Source: Pelecanus crispus (lineage: Eukaryota; Chordata; Aves; Pelecaniformes; Pelecanidae). From it: a stretch of DNA of 64,000 bases. The stretch is from assembly GCF_030463565.1 (NCBI RefSeq), contig NC_134644.1:132553388-132617387 (forward strand). Reading direction: 5' to 3'. A model generated the notes under the pieces. It was not told where the DNA came from and made no database searches. It saw only the letters and a list, made by a program, of their open reading frames with translations. Both the position numbers and the translations under genes were made by a program. Positions 1-12,000 of this stretch are shown here, piece by piece. The first letter of the stretch is position 1; every line of letters starts with the position of its first letter.

Positions 1-2769
1 ATAAGTATATCCCTTCGGAAGAAAAATGTGAGAGTTTAAAATGTAAAAGCCAAATCTGTGTAATTTCATGTCAGTCCATGGCCCTAACAGAATTACTATA
101 GATTAGCACAATGCTTGTTGTGCTTTTCATTTAGATCATACCACTTAATTTGGAAGAATTCCTGTAACTTGGAGTCACTTTACTTAAAATGTGTGACGAG
201 TAAAGGGCCACCAAGTCTAGGCCCACAGCAAAGGCGATGGGCACCCACTCCAGTTCGTCTGACCCGAGTGCAAAGCACTCCCACAGCCCCTTCCCGCCTG
301 CCTGCCTGTGCTTTCAACGCTTACGTACCCACCCATGGTGCCAGGTCAAACTTCCATCCTCTGCAGTGGGAGTTCAGCCCTTTCCCTGGGGATGAGAAAT
401 TCTCTTTGGCTGATGGAGACTCCTACAATGCCTTTAAGCAACTGAGTTAGGGTCCAGACCAAGTTGAAACAATGCTGCACAGCGTTACCCTGAAAAAACA
501 AAGTTTAATTATTGTAGCACTACAAGTGAACTGATGTTTGGAGTTGGAGACCATGACTGAAAAGCCCTCAGACATTAGACTACCATGCAGGATGCCTTTG
601 TACCAACAGATGAGAATTCTACTCAGGACAGTCCTACTATTGTACAAAGAAAGAAATGTGCAAATGGCTCTTAGGCATGCACAGCCTGAACTGAACTTAC
701 GGTATTTTTAATGATTTTTAGCTTGCATTTATGAATAGTATATGGACAACATGACCACCTGAAAGAAGTATATGAAAACAAGGAGGTGTAGAATACGATA
801 TATGCAAGGAGCTGATCCAACAGACAAAAAGGAGCCGTAACTTGGGTTAATGTTGATGAGCAGGATGCCACTGCAGGCTGTTCAGTTTTTGTACACAGTG
901 TTACGCTTGTTACCCATCACGCTGCTCTGAATAATGAAACCTCTGAAAACGCCGTCCCTGGGGCAGGTTCTGTGGCTCAGGCAAAGCTGAGCCCTGGTCA
1001 GAGGTGAGGCTGGAGGCTGCCACTGGGACCAGTGTTGGTGGCCAGTGGGTGCCTTCACCAGCTCCAAGCATGGATCGAGTCTTTGGTGTGATACCAACGT
1101 AACATGGCAGCACTCAGAGCTTGGAAGAAGCACTGCTAGTGACCCAGCTCTTACGCCATACTGCAGCAATAGCTCAAGCGGGAGAAATGCAAGCTTGCGA
1201 GCTTCATGTAAATGGCTGACAGCATAGACATTAGCCTGTAACTCAATCCTTCAGGTGTCCCAAAGGATACAACCGTTTTTAACAAGCCAGCCACCAACTG
1301 CTAACATACTTATGCAACTTCCACAATTTCCTTTGTTGTCCAAGTGTCATTATACTCGTGCTTTTGCCCTTCACATGCCTTAACACAACCCACAAAAAGT
1401 GCACTTTCAATGTTTTCCTAACCAGTGTACTTGAAAAGACAGTATTTTCAGTACAGCAAAGTTCCCAAACTGGCCGCAGGAATCAGCTAGTCCAGCAATT
1501 AGTCACATGAAACAGCAACTAGACACACGCTATGCTTTCCTCAGACAAGACTGCCACAGGGTGCTGCCAGTTGATGTCCAGTGTCATCAAAGGCAGTTGG
1601 GAAAACGTCAATGCCACTTATAAATGCAAATACCTATTTTCACACACACACACACGCTTTGCAAGTTGAGAAGAGTTCCTCCCTCCTCTGGGTTGTTCCT
1701 TCCCCAAAATGCTCTTCAGAGCACGGCAACACACTTCTCTCTCCAAATTACTGCCAAATACTCCACACTGATTATCTGGTTAGATCACGTACGATCAGCA
1801 AGGGTTTTCAAAACATCCATACGCAGCCCATGTGGCATATATTGCCTATGTCCATACAAGTCAGTTACACAGTCCAGAATGATCCTGGAACCCACACTTT
1901 GCCGGTTAGTACTACAGCATGACCCTCAGCATGTTTTTGGCCTTAGCAAACCAGCTCCATCCCAAACAATTTCCCAGGCACAGTTCAGAAGTCTGCAAGA
2001 ATCCAGGACACTTGTCAATGAGCAGTCCACACGCAGCCACCCCAGTTTGGAGTCTGAAAGTGTTTAGTAGTATGTACAATCAGTGTTAGTGCCAGAGCAT
2101 CATTTTAGGCATCCTAAAACATAGCTTTTGTGAGTACCAACTGGACCATGCTGGCACACAGGCTGCCTGGCAATTTCAGTTCGTACCTGGAGAAAGATGA
2201 AAATCAACAAAGCATATCAAGGCCAGCATTGCCAGGGTGACACCTTGTACCTCCAGTCTTGCACATATTGGTAAGGGTGACAACAACCATATTTGAAGTT
2301 GCACCCAAGAACAGCCCAAAATGCCATACTGATGTGGGATATTAAAGCATCTTTTAACTCATGGTTTCACTCATGAAGAGTGGCACATTATTAGATAAAA
2401 GGCTAGTAAGGACAGAGTTTGGCAGGATACTAGAAAATCATGGAAACAAGAGACTCAAGCAGAACAAAGTAACATATTTAGCAAAAGTCTTGGAGACGAT
2501 GTTGAAAAGAAAGCTTCTTCAGATCCAAGGAAAAATACTATATGGGGGATTTCTAAGCACTCCTTTTCCATCACACAAATCCACCAACCTGTGGACCTGC
2601 CAATAAAGATAATCCCTCAGGCAGAACGTCCTGCACACACGATGGACATAGCACAGCTGAGGCAGCCTGACACACATTACCAGAAAAAGACAAAAAAAAA
2701 AAAAAAAATTTGGTGCACAAAGAAACAATAAATACCCAACAGAAAGACAAGATATAGGAAAATACCCTC
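1..2769. other. Intergenic DNA beyond BPNT2 3' end; no gene seen
   Basis: I find no coding region, RNA gene or recognisable transposon in this stretch. Open frames up to 147 codons occur (for example 1624-2067 plus) but show no domain, no splice context and low-complexity stretches. It holds a short CA repeat at 1641-1655 and a 17-A run at 2692-2708. If the BPNT2 3' UTR ends near 2.78 kb, as its poly(A) signals suggest, this is downstream flank of that gene. Confidence 0.5.
1641..1655. repeat. (CA)n microsatellite, about 7.5 units
   Basis: An uninterrupted alternation of C and A is visible. It is too short to be a strongly variable marker. Confidence 0.8.
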
Positions 2770-2791
2770 ACAGACCAGTATTTTCAGAGAG

Positions 2792-2812
2792 TTTATTTAT
2801 AGAATTTTTATT
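2792..2812 (-). terminator. BPNT2: Tandem poly(A) signals, candidate BPNT2 mRNA end
   Basis: The minus strand carries AATAAA at 2812-2807 and again at 2797-2792. Downstream on the same strand (about 2775 to 2700) the sequence is rich in T and TG. This is the best poly(A) context I found in the 6 kb after the stop codon, but many AATAAA hexamers occur in this AT-rich DNA. Confidence 0.4.
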
Positions 2813-5800
2813 TCAACTTGGCACACAATCAGAAAATGCTAATACAATTTAGTGGGACAACAGGAAAATTGTCGGAGTGTTGCTGGCCCTTTGGGAAGAA
2901 AAAAGAAATGTGAATTACAAATAAGGAACATTTGGGGTTGAAAACAATATTATTTGAAAGTGGGCTCTATCAGCTGTAGACCACAAAAAAACCTGAAAGA
3001 CTTAGAACCTTGAGACACTGGGATGATGTTTCCAAGTCCTCCAGTAAACATAGACTGAAGCCGCCAGAGGCGAGTTTAACACAACCCAGGTTGTTTGCTC
3101 TATTGGCAGAAGCTGAGCTCTTCAGAACTTTGCTTAATTTACTGTTCGTGTTTTATCTGGCTTCCTTCTGCTCACACTGAATTCACTGGGAATACTGCTA
3201 CCGACTTCAGCAAAAGCAGGCCTTTCACAGAGGGCCAATGGAGCCTCTTCCATAAGAAATGAAACTCTGCACCCAGAGGAACAGAAATACCGAATGCTTG
3301 TAACATTACACTGAAAAACCGTTTTCTTCTCCTCCTTTTTAACATGTTTAACTTCTCTTTTAGTCCATTTGCACCTTTTCTGCATGTCCAGTTCCACCAA
3401 TCACATGAACCTCTCTTGAAGATGCCTTTATTTTGTTGGCATCTATCATACTTTTGGTAGGATCAGCACCTTAGACCTTGGTCCCAAACATTAACAGCCC
3501 GAGGATAAACTGGATAGTTTGCTGCTGTGGCTCGCTCATTCTGGGACTGTTTGCACATCTGATCTCTCTTTTTTCTTGTCCACATGGACTAAGAAAGCAA
3601 GGCTCAGGAAGGAACAGAAAAATGAGGAACAGCAAAGAGGGAAAACTGGCCATTAATTGCTGGCTCCAGAGAGCCTCAGAACGAAATTGGATGAGCACTT
3701 CTGAACCCCTCTCAGAAGAGCTGAAAGAGCTGGTGTGGCATCTGAAAACCATGAAGCGTAAGGCTTCAACAGCTTCTCGATATGACCCGTGAGTGGGACA
3801 ACCTGCTTGTGGGGCGGGAAGACACTCGCAGCAGGTGCTGGCACTTCATTGTAAGAGCTGCCATAGAGGAGCTGCCATACAGAAGGTGCAGTTTAAAAGT
3901 CAAGCAATCTTTGGAGTCATCAGTTACCACGGTCTTGCCTTAGCGAGTTAGATTACAGTGAAGCGCATGTAGCACAATTTTATCATTGAGGCTAGCAGGT
4001 CAGAAGATAGACTATGAATGATATTTTGGCAAAGTCAAATCTGTAATTGTTTGTGTGAAAGCACCTAAATCTCTGCACCAAAGCATTGAAAAAAGGCTCA
4101 GTGTGAATGGCTTGACAGGAAGCTATCCATCCAAGCAGTCTCCCCTGCCCTCATCCTGCTTGGGCTTAAAAATCACAGGCATTTATCTGTGGTCCAGTAA
4201 ATCTTAACTGTATGGTTATCTAACCCCTGAAGGACAAGAGAAATGAAACTATCGATGTAATTTAAATCAGGAAATGGAAATAAGCATTCTCTGTTACAAT
4301 TTCTCCAGCACAGCCATCTGCTTCTTTCCTCTCCACTTCTCTAGTTTACTTTAGAAAACAGATCCATAAAGGGGTTGGGCGTAACTGGGGAAGACAGTAG
4401 CCTACAAAAACAGTTTTGCCATCAGAGAAACTGCAACTGGAACAACATCCATGAGACAACACAGCAGCCAGCCTCAGCTGCGTAACACAGACAAGGCCCA
4501 GCACAGCACTTGATCACTTTTCATTGTACTGCTCTAGGGGATACGGACTCCTTGGTTTATGCTATTAAACCAGGAGGATACAGTATTGCACCACTGTTGT
4601 ACAACTCCAACAGATGAGAGGATGCTACAAAGATGTTGGGGTACATTTGTTTACAAACAAAAAAGCAGACATGAACTCCAGTGCTGACCCCCCTCCATGC
4701 CCTTGATCTGCAGCCACTGGCCATTTAAAAAATCTCTTCTCATACCTGAAGCCAATTAGAAAATCTGTCCACTCTAATGACCATGAAGTAAAAGCAAATA
4801 TATGAAACATCACTGTATCACTTTGTAGCTTCACCTATATGGTTAACTCACTGTCCAAGTAAGCCATCTCTGCAAAGTATTTTCATTACTATTACGTGCT
4901 CTGTAGATCAGAACAAACAGCTCTTATATAAAGTCCATGTGTAAAAGTCTGGCAAATAGGTTAAACTTGAAACCAGTTAAGTCCAATACTCAACCCTTTT
5001 ATTTCGGTGTCCATTTATTTAGAAAAACATTCATTCAAGGAATGAAAGTTAGGACTCTTGGTACAGTACAAGGTATCATCTACACTACCACCCACTCTTT
5101 TTAGCAGAATGAAAAAGAGAAAATACATACAGCTTTAGAATAATTTCACTTGCAATTGCCTTAATCATAATAGCCACTCAAAATCCACCACTGGAAAACC
5201 AATACATTCTCTTACCTCCCTTGTTTGGAGCTAGAATGATACCATGATGGTTTTTCATTAAAATTTTTAGAAAATACATACTTTTGTAGGACCCACCTAC
5301 ACCGTGCAATTGTTTTAAGTAGCATCCCTAAAAATGGTATTAACAGTTTTATGTGGAAAAGGCTAGAATGTAAAGAACAATGTTCTAGCCCAGCAGCGAG
5401 ACATGGGTATGGTATCATTTCCTACCACTCTAGGCATAAGCTTAGATCACATCCACACAGCTGAGACCAAACAAATATTTAAGCCAGAACAGCAAAATGT
5501 TTTAGAATGGAGTGTAAACATAGTCGAAGAAATAGGACATACTGAGTGTTAACACTATACAAACAAATATCAAAGTGCGCTGGCACACGTGCACTAAGCA
5601 AGCACTTTTGAATACTTGCTGGTCTGCGTAAGAGTTGCATTTATTGTAAAATGGCATCAGAAACTGGTATTCACCAGGTGCTTACCTATTCTCATATCAA
5701 AGCAGCTCCTCTTTAAGCTAGACTGGGAGACCCCAAGCACCACCTCAGGCCTTAGCTGTGGGAAAGCTCTATGAGCTCAGGCTGTACCAGAAGTAATTAA

Positions 5801-7479
5801 CTGAGCACCTCACTCTCACCTCTTTATCATTTTCACAGGAAGTGAGATTGTGCCAATAAGGGTCCAGTGTGAAAGGTACTGAACACTGTGATCCATTGCA
5901 ACAAAGCAATTTAGGATATAAACGGGTCTAAACAAGCATATGTCTTCCTAATGGAAGACTAGGTATTTTAGCCCGCATATGGGAGGAAGGAAAGTAGGGC
6001 TGAAGCTCTTCTTTGTATCTTATCTTCTTAAGGGAAAATAATTTAGGCAAATACTTCTGTTTACTGCTCCATACCTTCAACTAAGATGCAAGTAAGCCCT
6101 TGTACGATATGTACCACCTTCTTTTTCATTTTCATACAGAAGCTAAGCCTGATCACAGCTTATGCAAGGAAGCGATAGAATCATACCCAAAATACAAGCA
6201 GTCACATTTTCACAAGGTAAGTTTACACGTGATTTCAACCTGAATCTAAAACCACAACCTGCCACAGGCTTTGTCTTAATTGCCTATTTAAATATTGTGC
6301 ATTCAACTTCTGTGACACAATTAGGTTTTTATACTAGGCTAACTATGGCTATTTCTCACATTTAAATTTTAATCCGTGTTCTTTAACTAATGAACAAAAG
6401 AGCTGCATTTTTTATTAGGCTTTAAGTCATTTAAATCAGCCTGAAGGACAAAAAGCTGCAGTCTTCTTGTAAAATATTACTAAAGCCTTGATAAATATCT
6501 CAATTTTTATTCTTCACTGAGGTTTGGAAGCTCAACAAATTTTTCAAAATAGATCAACCCCTTTTCAAAAAGGGTATATTCACTTATTTGTCATAGCATA
6601 TAGTAGTTTATTAAATTTAAAAATTGGAAGTTAAGTTGTTCTGTGTATTATCTACATGTGTAAAAGCTATTTTCAAACAGCAGCAATAGTGTCAATTTTG
6701 GAAAAACAGTTATCTAAAAAAACCTACCCGTACCAAAAGGCTAGTAGGACTAAGCTTCAGTCTACTCTGCCAGTAAGTTTACAAAATAAAGGTCTGTATC
6801 TGTAGTTATGCAACATCTGAGGAGGTCTTCTGGCAATGAGAACATTAGCTAGAAGTCAAAAGAGGTATCTAGACATGCTCCACTACTGACATAAAGAGAA
6901 AAACCTCTTTTTGATCAGAACAGCAGTATGATGAAATAAGTTAAAGTAATTAAGAATTTGGTTTAAGCAGCCTAAGCTTATACCGAATAAGCTTTGAACA
7001 GAAAACATCTGTATTAACTAAGAACTTTAGCTTTCTTGAGGAGAGATGGGAAACTCATCTACTGATAATTCAAACAACAGGTCCACTTTAACCTTCTGAA
7101 ACCCTTCAGAGGGGTGCAGAGAACAACAATACAGATGGTTACATTTTTGCAGATAGAAGTCCACATATTTTAGAGATGCAACAAATTGCCATTTGATATC
7201 AAAGGGCCCATGTTCTGTTCTGTGCACAATGGATTGACAAAGTACATTTTTGGTAAAGTTTTGCAGACCCTGCTGTACTTCAACCGTCACATGTTTTTCA
7301 AACTTGCTTAAACGGATTCCAATTCAAATGGTCTCTCTCTATGTAAATTTCCACAAATCAAGTAACCACAAGCTGTTTGGGATGGCTCAAGAGCTTTCTG
7401 CAGAAAAGAGCATGCATTAACCTAAAAAGACAGAAAGTTATTTCTGGATTGCAGAAAGATTGGTGGTTTATATCTCATG

Positions 7480-7836
7480 TTGCTCTCTACAACTACCTGA
7501 AAGGAGGTTGTAGTGAGGTGGGTGTTGGTCTCTTCTCCCAAGTAGTTAGCGATAGGACAAGAGGAAATGGGCTCAAGCTGCACCAGGGGAGGTTTAGATT
7601 GGATATTAGGAAAAATTTCTTCACGGAAAGGGTAGTCAAGCATTGGAACAGGCTGCCCAGAGAGGTGGGGGAGTCACCATCCCTGGAAGCATTCAAAAAA
7701 CGGGTAGACGTGGCACTCTGGGACATGGTTTAGTGTAGTCTACCCTTGATTGTTTTAGTGGTGGACTTGGTAGTGTAGGTTAATGGTTGGACTGGATGAT
7801 CTTAAAGGCCTTTTCCAACCTAAACAATTCTATGTT
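7480..7836 (+). mobile_element. CR1 LINE, 5'-truncated 3' end
   Basis: The plus strand encodes the C-terminal end of CR1 ORF2 in frame up to the TAG after residues RDVALWDMV-like, with the typical segments [16 protein letters not shown] and HWNRLPREV. It then runs through the CR1 3' UTR to an end resembling AACAATTCTATG. Only the last 350 bases of the element are present, the usual CR1 condition. The insertion is antisense to BPNT2 and lies in its presumed 3' UTR, 1 kb past the stop codon. Confidence 0.9.
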
Positions 7837-8801
7837 GTAAATGGAAACAACCAACCAACTTACTATTTGTTAAACTCATTCCATATGACTCTGTCCAATG
7901 GAGAGAAAGAAAGAAACAAAAAAACAGGAAGAGGCTGCTTCTATAGGCACAAACATCAAATGATGAACAAGTCCTACATTAGAGAAAAATCTAGCATGCA
8001 TCTTCAACACTGTACGCAGAAATCAAGGACAAGAAGTAACTGTTAAAAACTATACAAGGAAAGTTGCCTTCTTTTAAAAAGGTATATGGAAATAATTACA
8101 CTGATTAATAAAACACTGATATTCACAACCCATCTGAACTAAATTGGTTTACATCTTCAGGAAAAAAGTCAAAATAGTACAGAACATTTCTTTTTTTTCC
8201 TTCTTAAAAAGCAGACGGAGTGCCACGCTGTCAAAGATAAACTGTTGCTGCATATAAATTTGTGTCAACCTTCTTGTGCTTTCTGTTCAGGGGATACAGA
8301 ACACAGGGTCATGTCTCCTGCTAAACTGTTTACAGAGTTATCAGATGGCTATACAAATCAACCTTTTTTCCTACCTAATTCATTATGGAGTTCCTACAAC
8401 TACAGTAACAAGATGTAAAAGGTTCCAAGAAATTCCTGTGAGAACCACTTAGGTTATTTTATGAATCAATTTGGATTTTTCTTTAGTTCCCCTATGTTCA
8501 CAAATATATACTGTATATGCACCTTGAGTATAAGAACTGCATGAAAACAGTCTGAAAAAAACCCAAAAACGTGGCAACTGAAGTGTGAGGCAGTCATTCC
8601 CCTTCCTACTTCTAATTATTATTATTATTTTATTCTTTTTTAAATACCACCTCTGAAGAAACCCAATGCATGATATAGTCCCTACACCAAACTGCTTTGC
8701 TTTGCTGTGCATCTTTCCCAGCAGGTTTTCACACCTGCTTCTTCAGACAGAGCATTTGGAGGCTCCAAAAAGCATGACTTGTACTTCCCCATCAGTGAAG
8801 T

Positions 8802-9073
8802 TTATTTGTGTGATGTTTTTTCCAGATCTGGAAGTTTTTCAATTAGTGCTTTATGGTTCATGTTGATACTGGCTATAAGTCCTCCCTCATTGCCATCTGA
8901 GCCAGTGTAACTAATTTCTTCACCAGTCAGGGTAGTCATATGGCCACCTAATGCTCTCAACACTGCATTTCCAGCACATATGTCCCACTTCTTAATGTAG
9001 GTGACATGGATATACACGTCAGCTTCTTCTTGATTCTTTTCAGCCACGTCAAGGAGGGCCAACACTTTATAAC
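8802..9073 (-). CDS. BPNT2: BPNT2 coding exon 5 (residues 269-358) with stop
   Basis: The acceptor is TTCTAG followed by the GT that completes a Gly codon. The exon encodes [26 protein letters not shown] with the last metal-ligand Asp299, and ends DLEKTSHK before TAA at 8804-8802. The ending closely matches the family C terminus. Confidence 0.95.
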
Positions 9074-12000
9074 CTAGAAGAAACGGGCAGAAGTAAAAAA
9101 AAGTTAATCTAAGTTTTCCTATTCATCACAAAGGATAAATCTACTAGTAAGTGTTAATATGCACATGCAAGATTTGGGAAAGTGTATCATTAATTACACC
9201 CTGCCATCCAGTATAATAGCAGAGGCACCAATAAATTTTGTCTGCCCTCTGAACTGTAGAGAAAATTTGAAAAAAGAGCCCCCCCTGCCCCCATTTTTCC
9301 ACTGCACCCCAATTAAGGCCTTGAGTATTTGGGACACATTATTTTTAGACAGCCTTTACCAACATGCTACATAGACATATCTAGAGACACATTAAAAGAA
9401 CAAGACCGGAAACTCAAATATAGTCTTGCTCTTACGTTCACTCACTTATTTCTCAATCTCTGCATTATGCTGAAGTCTACCTTTTTTTTTTCCCTTACTT
9501 TTTATTACAATAGAAGGAAGATGCATATACCACTCTCTAATAAAGCAACTGAGCCCAGGGCATTCCCCTTTATCATACATTATGCAGTACAAAGTCATTG
9601 CTCAAAATAATATTCTTTCTTTTATGGAATTTTTTTCAATTTTTCAACTGTTCAAGCAATATCCTTGTTTCATTAGACTGTTCCTTTACCTTCTTATACA
9701 GAGTCGAGCTGTGGCAAAGATCTACTATAATCAGTTAAGCTTTCACTTTATCATAAGAAAACTTGTTTAGATTCATTGTCAAGAACCTATGCAAGATCTT
9801 CTTGACTAAACAATCTGTAAGGGAGCTCTAGCTTTCCATATTAAAGACACAGAAAGATACATTTCTGTAAAACTGAAATTTTGCATGGCTTCTCTGTTTC
9901 TTTAAAACAGCTATTGCTTCACAGTAGTGCCTCACATATTTGCATTCTGCCAGTAATATGCACAAGGATACTGTGCAAGGTTACAAAAAGTACGCTAAAA
10001 CCTCTTTGGACTGAATATGAGGCAGATAAAAATGGACTTTAGTGACACCAGTTTTCTCTTTTGACATAAATGCAAGAAACAGTACCAACCTTTAATGGCT
10101 TTTTCTTAAACCATCGTTTAATTAAATGTACTACTAGTTAACTAACAACCAACGGATTCTCTTCCATGATTCTGTATTTGGTCACACAACCCTTTTTCCT
10201 CCACAGAGGCATTGGTACCTTCAGTGAACACACACCAGTGTGAAAGGACCACAACAACATTGCTGGTCCAGGCTTAGATTCACTAACATACTAACTTGTG
10301 AATAGCCTGAAGCCTGAACTAAGTTTGCATGTAGGTTTCTATACACCGGGAAAACTGTGTCCCTATTGTCAAGTGCTTGCTTTTAGAGATGTGAAGAACA
10401 AAAGGTAAGAGGAAAAAAGAGGAGATGCCACAGTTATACCCTTTTGTCTAATAACAGCTATCCCGTTAAATCATTCGGAAGCAATAAAATGGATAAGATG
10501 CTTAAGGAACCAAACCTGCTCCACCAGCTGGGATTATCACAGTCTTATTTCCAAATGTCTGCCGCGCAACCTGCTCAACTTTTCCTGCATGGGAGCGGGA
10601 CACAATAATCCTTGGAGTTTTCTCATTGTAGGAGGAACGAGCTTTTACGTTTGATCCGCCATCCACCATTGCCCAGGCTACAAGAGAAACACAAATTCTG
10701 CTAAGGTTTACAAAAGAAAATCTCTGTTAAGATAAAAGGATACTTATCTGAGAAAATGGAATTGATGCCTCTAAAAGAGAAAGTTAGGGCTGACAGAAGG
10801 AAAGGCTGCATGCCTGCATGTGCACACAAGCGGAAGAGAAAGAGAAATAGCGCCCCCCCCACACGCACTTTTGTGCATATGGCATTATCCCATGCCTGAC
10901 TATTCTTGTATGATACTTCCAAAAAAAGAGAGCAAGAAGGAAAAATCCCAAGTAGTAATATTTAGAGCTTGCAATTGGAAAGCCACAGAAGTTAAAAGGA
11001 TGACTCTGAATCAGAAACAGATCCTATATTTCCTCCAACAACTTTTTTATAAGAACAAAAAGCCCCAATATCCTTCAAAGCAGATAGCAAAAGTGTTACT
11101 GAGTCATTTTGTTCAGAAGGATAGTAATGCTAAGGAAAGAAATAGTTCAGGAGGATAGTAATACTAAGGAAATATATAGTAATACTAAGGAAAACATTTG
11201 ATGGTGTGTTTCGGAGGACTGGATTTAGAATACACAACCTCCCACTTGTTTCATCATGAGGTTCAAAGCCAAGCTTGGTAGGTGGCATCCCCTAACCATT
11301 AATTTGACATTTACTTAGCAGACTAACCAGCAATTTAATCTCAGTAGAGGGCCAGATTGTACGGCAACAGACTGAGTTATGTGTAATAACAATAATGCTG
11401 ACTGCCCTTTATTGCTTTGTATTTGTGTGGTAGTATTAGGAACAATCCTACTCGTAACGTATTGGTATTTCCAGCTTGGGAAATGAACGCTCTTCACATA
11501 GAATGACAGAATTCATTGCATCTCATCTGATGCCATGCTTGAACATCTCACACTTTGCTATTATTAAGGGGGAGAAATTCTCAAAATTACAGTGCTAAAA
11601 AAATTTCTTTAGATGTTGATACTTAGAAAAATATGTTTCAAAAAAACCCAAGATTCTCACAGCATATTGGAATATAGCACCTACTTAAATGACTGGAAAT
11701 TAAGTTTATATTTAAAGACAGTAAAATACTTAGCACAAAAAATTGAGTGTTCAGTGGGCAAAAAAAAGAGAAAAAGTACATTTATTCAGTTGGTTTCGGT
11801 GCCAGAGCTACTGCATAACTTCACAACTCTAGAGGTCAGTATTGCCTAAGGGAAAATGAGAACAGAAATTCCTGTTTCAAATATATGACACAAATACTAA
11901 AACTACTTTGAAGCTTTCAGAAGTGCATACACGTTGTCAAACCTGCAGCCATCCTCACTGATACGTCATTAATACTAAAGAATTAATTAGTCCAGGGTTG

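Larger units (their letters stand above)
2770..8801 (-). other. BPNT2: Putative long 3' UTR of BPNT2
   Basis: From the BPNT2 stop codon down to two closely spaced AATAAA signals (minus strand, at 2807-2812 and 2792-2797) there is no other gene. The minus strand below those signals is T/GT-rich, as expected of a downstream cleavage element. Earlier signals exist, for example an AATAAA in an AT-rich stretch near 8630 and one near 5643, so shorter isoforms are possible. The whole extent is inferred from signals only; transcript data are needed to fix the end. A plus-strand CR1 tail (7480-7836) would lie inside it in antisense orientation. Confidence 0.4.

Noticed and set aside
1624-2067. Plus-strand open frame of 147 codons
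   Set aside because: It begins in a CA repeat (THTHTH) and has no recognisable domain.
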